Shown here in pieces: positions 6,753 through 8,632 of a stretch of 8,632 bases of DNA (position 1 is its first letter; each line of letters begins with the position of its first letter). The stretch comes from CAZXDS01 sp964639525 (GTDB lineage: Bacteria > Bacteroidota > Ignavibacteria > Ignavibacteriales > Melioribacteraceae). The notes beneath the pieces were generated by a model that worked only from the letters and a program-made list of their open reading frames with translations, was not told where the DNA came from and searched no databases. The position numbers were made by a program, and so were the translations under genes. The DNA lies in NCBI GenBank assembly GCA_964639525.1, contig CAZXDS010000149.1, forward strand, positions 1 to 8,632. Reading direction: 5' to 3'.

Positions 6753-8108
6753 ATGCCGACACTTATGGTGAGCGTATCGGGAATCAGAGGAATAATAGGC
6801 GATGGATTGTTTCCTGAAACTATTGTAAAATATACCTCAGCGTATTCTGAGTTTAGCGGAAAGGGCAAAATAATTGTTGGACAGGATGCTCGAATTTCCG
6901 GAACAATGGTTAAAAACATTGTAATCGGTACTTTGCTTGCAAAAGGAAATGATGTAATTGATATCGGTATTTGCCCAACGCCCACGGTTTTATTCAACGT
7001 AAAAAAACATAATGCTGTCGGCGGAATTGAAATTTCAGCAAGCCATAATCCAAATCAATGGAACGCATTAAAGCTAATCAATAAGGACGGTGAGTTTATG
7101 ACTCCCGAACAAAATAAAGAGATGATAAATTTATTGAACAAACCGGGAAATCAATACGCCGAATGGGATTCTCTCGGAAAGCATTTGTTTGACGAAAAAG
7201 GCGTAACCGATCATCTTGATTCAGTTTTAGCAATGGATTTTCTTGATATTGAAAAAATACGACAGCGGAAATTTAAAGTGCTGCTCGATTGTGTAAACGG
7301 AGCAGGTTCATACATTATGCCCGAAATGTTGGAAAGGCTCGGCTGCGAAGTCGTACTTTCCGATTGTGAGAAAAACGGTATTTTCCCAAGATTGCCCGAG
7401 CCGCTGCCGGAAAATCTCACGAAAGCAATGCAGGCGGTTAAAGACAACAACACAGATATTGGAATTATTGTTGATCCTGACGTTGACAGACTTGTGTTAT
7501 TAACGGATAAGGGCGAACCGTTCAGCGAGGAAAATACAATTGTGCAGTCTGTAAAATTTATACTCGGCAAAACAAAAGGAAATGTAGTTGTTAATCTTTC
7601 CACTACACGCGGAGTTGACGATGCAGCTAAACAATTCGACTGTAATGTCTTCCGCTCTCCCGTTGGTGAAGCAAATGTTGTTAAATTAATGAAAGAGGTA
7701 AACGCCGTAATCGGAGGAGAAGGAAGCGGCGGTGTAATTTATCCCGAAGTTGTTTTCGGCAGAGATGCTCTAACAGGCACTGCCATTACACTCCAGCATT
7801 TATTAGAGTTTGGCGGAACAATGACGGAACTGAAAGAAAGTTTACCGCAATATAAAATTGTAAAAAAGAAAATTGAACTTGGTAATAATTCACCCGATAA
7901 AATAATTGCAAAGCTGACTGAAAAATATCAAGATGAAAAAATAAACACTGACGACGGTTTGCGAATTGATTTTGATTATCATTGGGTACATTTCCGTAAA
8001 TCGAATACCGAACCGATAATCCGCTGTATAACCGAAGCAGCTACTGAAGAATTAGCAAATAATTTTATGAACAGTTATTTTGCTGAGATGAAAAGTTTGA
8101 TGGAATAA
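6753..8108 (+). CDS. glmM: Phosphoglucosamine mutase / phosphomannomutase family phosphohexomutase
   Basis: Alpha-D-phosphohexomutase that moves phosphate between C6 and C1 of a sugar phosphate through a phosphoserine. The likely role is glucosamine-6-P to glucosamine-1-P for UDP-GlcNAc and cell-wall synthesis; mannose or glucose phosphate is also possible. The 451 residues fit the family. Four loops are intact: SGIRGIIG (9-16); phosphoserine loop ISASHNPNQWNALK (94-107, Ser97); metal loop DPDVDR (241-246); sugar loop GGEGSGGVIYPEVVFGRD (321-338); and phosphate loop RKSNTEPIIR (415-424). Ordinary bacterial GlmM has SGTEP in the last loop; SNTEP is found in archaeal-type GlmM and some phosphomannomutases, so the sugar specificity is inferred. 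Lys416 replaces the usual Pro. It stands alone on the plus strand, and a strong RBS supports the start. Confidence 0.88.
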   Translation: MPTLMVSVSGIRGIIGDGLFPETIVKYTSAYSEFSGKGKIIVGQDARISGTMVKNIVIGTLLAKGNDVIDIGICPTPTVLFNVKKHNAVGGIEISASHNPNQWNALKLINKDGEFMTPEQNKEMINLLNKPGNQYAEWDSLGKHLFDEKGVTDHLDSVLAMDFLDIEKIRQRKFKVLLDCVNGAGSYIMPEMLERLGCEVVLSDCEKNGIFPRLPEPLPENLTKAMQAVKDNNTDIGIIVDPDVDRLVLLTDKGEPFSEENTIVQSVKFILGKTKGNVVVNLSTTRGVDDAAKQFDCNVFRSPVGEANVVKLMKEVNAVIGGEGSGGVIYPEVVFGRDALTGTAITLQHLLEFGGTMTELKESLPQYKIVKKKIELGNNSPDKIIAKLTEKYQDEKINTDDGLRIDFDYHWVHFRKSNTEPIIRCITEAATEELANNFMNSYFAEMKSLME

Positions 8109-8425
8109 AATAATCTCAATAAAAAGGGAAATGCAGAAAAACAAACATCTCCTAAATCTCATTAACAACTTGATTCAGCAAGTTCTATAGAAAGCATTCG
8201 TGTAAATTATTTACATTTTAGAGAATTATAAGTGTTCATCAAAAAGTTATGAAAATAAACATGAATTGGAACTTGCAGTAGGGTTTTAAACTTGGAGGTT
8301 ATTCGGTTATTCATCAAAACATACAGATGTTGAAGCGACTTTGAATCTTAAAACAAATCGGCTTTCAAGTTTTGCAAAAACCTTCAAGGTTGCTGTTTTT
8401 TAACCTTGAAGGTTACCGTCTTAAA
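8109..8425. other. Non-coding spacer between converging mutase and toxin genes
   Basis: A 317-nt gap with stops in every frame and no credible start. It contains a 6-bp stem (AACTTG, loop ATTCAG, CAAGTT; 8167-8184) without a T-tract, a lone half-palindrome AAACTTGGAGGTT (8288-8300), and a strong 13-bp inverted repeat at 8379-8414 described separately. The stretch 8290-8404 is open in one plus frame but has no start codon or RBS and is preceded by a stop. Confidence 0.6.
8379..8414 (-). terminator. 13-bp inverted repeat after the toxin gene, probable terminator or REP-like repeat
   Basis: AACCTTCAAGGTT (8379-8391) and its exact complement AACCTTGAAGGTT (8402-8414) with a 10-nt loop. Each arm is itself nearly palindromic, so the repeat can fold either as one long hairpin or as two small ones. 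On the minus strand it begins 11 nt after the toxin stop and the stem ends in a run of five T (GGTTTTTG), which fits an intrinsic terminator. There is no T-tract on the plus side, so it is a poorer terminator for the mutase gene. Similar AACCTTxAAGGTT palindromes occur as dispersed repeats in related bacteria (recalled, not checked). Confidence 0.6.
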
Positions 8426-8632
8426 CTAATAAACATCTGAATGGGAACCAATATCAATAGGAACAATCTTATCTTCGACTATCATAAAGAGCAATAAAAT
8501 TCTGTAATTTAGATTGATTGACACAGAATACAAAGAATCTAATCTGCCTTGAAGCTTGTGTAATCTTAATGAAGGATGTGCAGGATTTAGTTCTACCAAC
8601 TGTAAAGTTTTTTGATACTGATTTTTTAACTC
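8426..8632 (-). CDS. RelE/ParE superfamily toxin, C-terminal 68 residues (5' end outside window)
   Basis: An open minus-strand frame enters from the right edge and ends at TAG (8426-8428). The 68 visible residues read ELKNQYQKTL ... NPAHPSLRLHKLQGRLDSLY ... SINLNYRILLLFMI ... PIDIGSHSDVY. The pattern HPSLRLHKLxG, LYSVSINLNYRI and a terminal IGSHSDVY is characteristic of the RelE/ParE/YafQ-like toxin family of type II toxin-antitoxin systems, where basic and terminal His/Tyr residues contribute to mRNA cleavage or target binding. Full-length members are about 85-100 residues, so only the first helix or so is missing. An antitoxin would be expected directly upstream, beyond the window; none is found downstream within it. 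Whether the toxin is an RNase or a gyrase inhibitor cannot be told. Confidence 0.8.
   Translation of the reverse strand, partial: ELKNQYQKTLQLVELNPAHPSLRLHKLQGRLDSLYSVSINLNYRILLLFMIVEDKIVPIDIGSHSDVY

Noticed and set aside
6716..6997. Minus-strand open frame across the mutase start
   Set aside because: Overlaps the well-supported mutase start and has no recognisable protein features.
7211..7603. Minus-strand open frame of 130 codons within the mutase gene
   Set aside because: Antisense shadow of a gene with all four catalytic loops intact; Ser/Thr-rich composition typical of a shadow.
8167..8184. Hairpin as terminator of the mutase gene
   Set aside because: Only 6 bp with a 6-nt loop and no following T-tract, so I did not call it a terminator.
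8290..8404. Possible gene remnant open in one plus frame before the palindrome
   Set aside because: No start codon, stop directly upstream, no recognisable motif; a chance open stretch is enough to explain it.
1..8632. CRISPR array, tRNA or rRNA genes
   Set aside because: No regularly spaced direct repeats, no cloverleaf-like sequence with a CCA-type end, and no rRNA-like conserved blocks were seen.

Overview
This window is AT-rich (mid-30s % GC by eye) and comes from a bacterium. The gene content and style suggest the Bacteroidota/Chlorobiota/Ignavibacteria group: a fused alpha-beta 2-oxoacid dehydrogenase E1, an archaeal-like GlmM/phosphomannomutase with an SNTEP loop, A-rich leaders, and small REP-like palindromes between genes. 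That placement is an inference from style; there is no rRNA or other marker gene here.

Layout. Bases 1-5589 hold a minus-strand block, transcribed right to left: lpdA (E3, dihydrolipoamide dehydrogenase), then lipB (octanoyltransferase, TTG start) 25 nt later, then the fused E1 after a 116-nt gap, then E2 (dihydrolipoyl acyltransferase) 20 nt later, which runs off the left edge. Together these supply all three catalytic components of a 2-oxoacid dehydrogenase complex and the first enzyme of its lipoyl cofactor pathway. E1 and E2 motifs (HSxSDD...YR; TDKVD) lean towards the branched-chain type. lipA is not in view.

Bases 5590-5932 are intergenic. They carry a compact element of about 144 bp with 22-bp imperfect terminal inverted repeats, a flanking direct repeat that looks like a target-site duplication, and a long internal palindrome. 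A second, separate small palindrome follows the next gene. Bases 5933-6658 (minus) encode an endonuclease III family Fe-S DNA glycosylase. It is divergent from a phosphoglucosamine/phosphomannose mutase on the plus strand (6753-8108).

The right end (8109-8632) has a mostly featureless spacer, a 13-bp inverted repeat (AACCTTCAAGGTT type) and the 3' end of a RelE/ParE-like toxin gene on the minus strand, cut by the window edge.

Most of the window is ordinary housekeeping metabolism. The parts that deserve a second look are the structured element upstream of lpdA, an internal ribosome-binding site and GTG codon placed exactly before the second lipoyl domain of E2, and the toxin/palindrome region at the right edge. 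I do not see a clear new multi-gene system.
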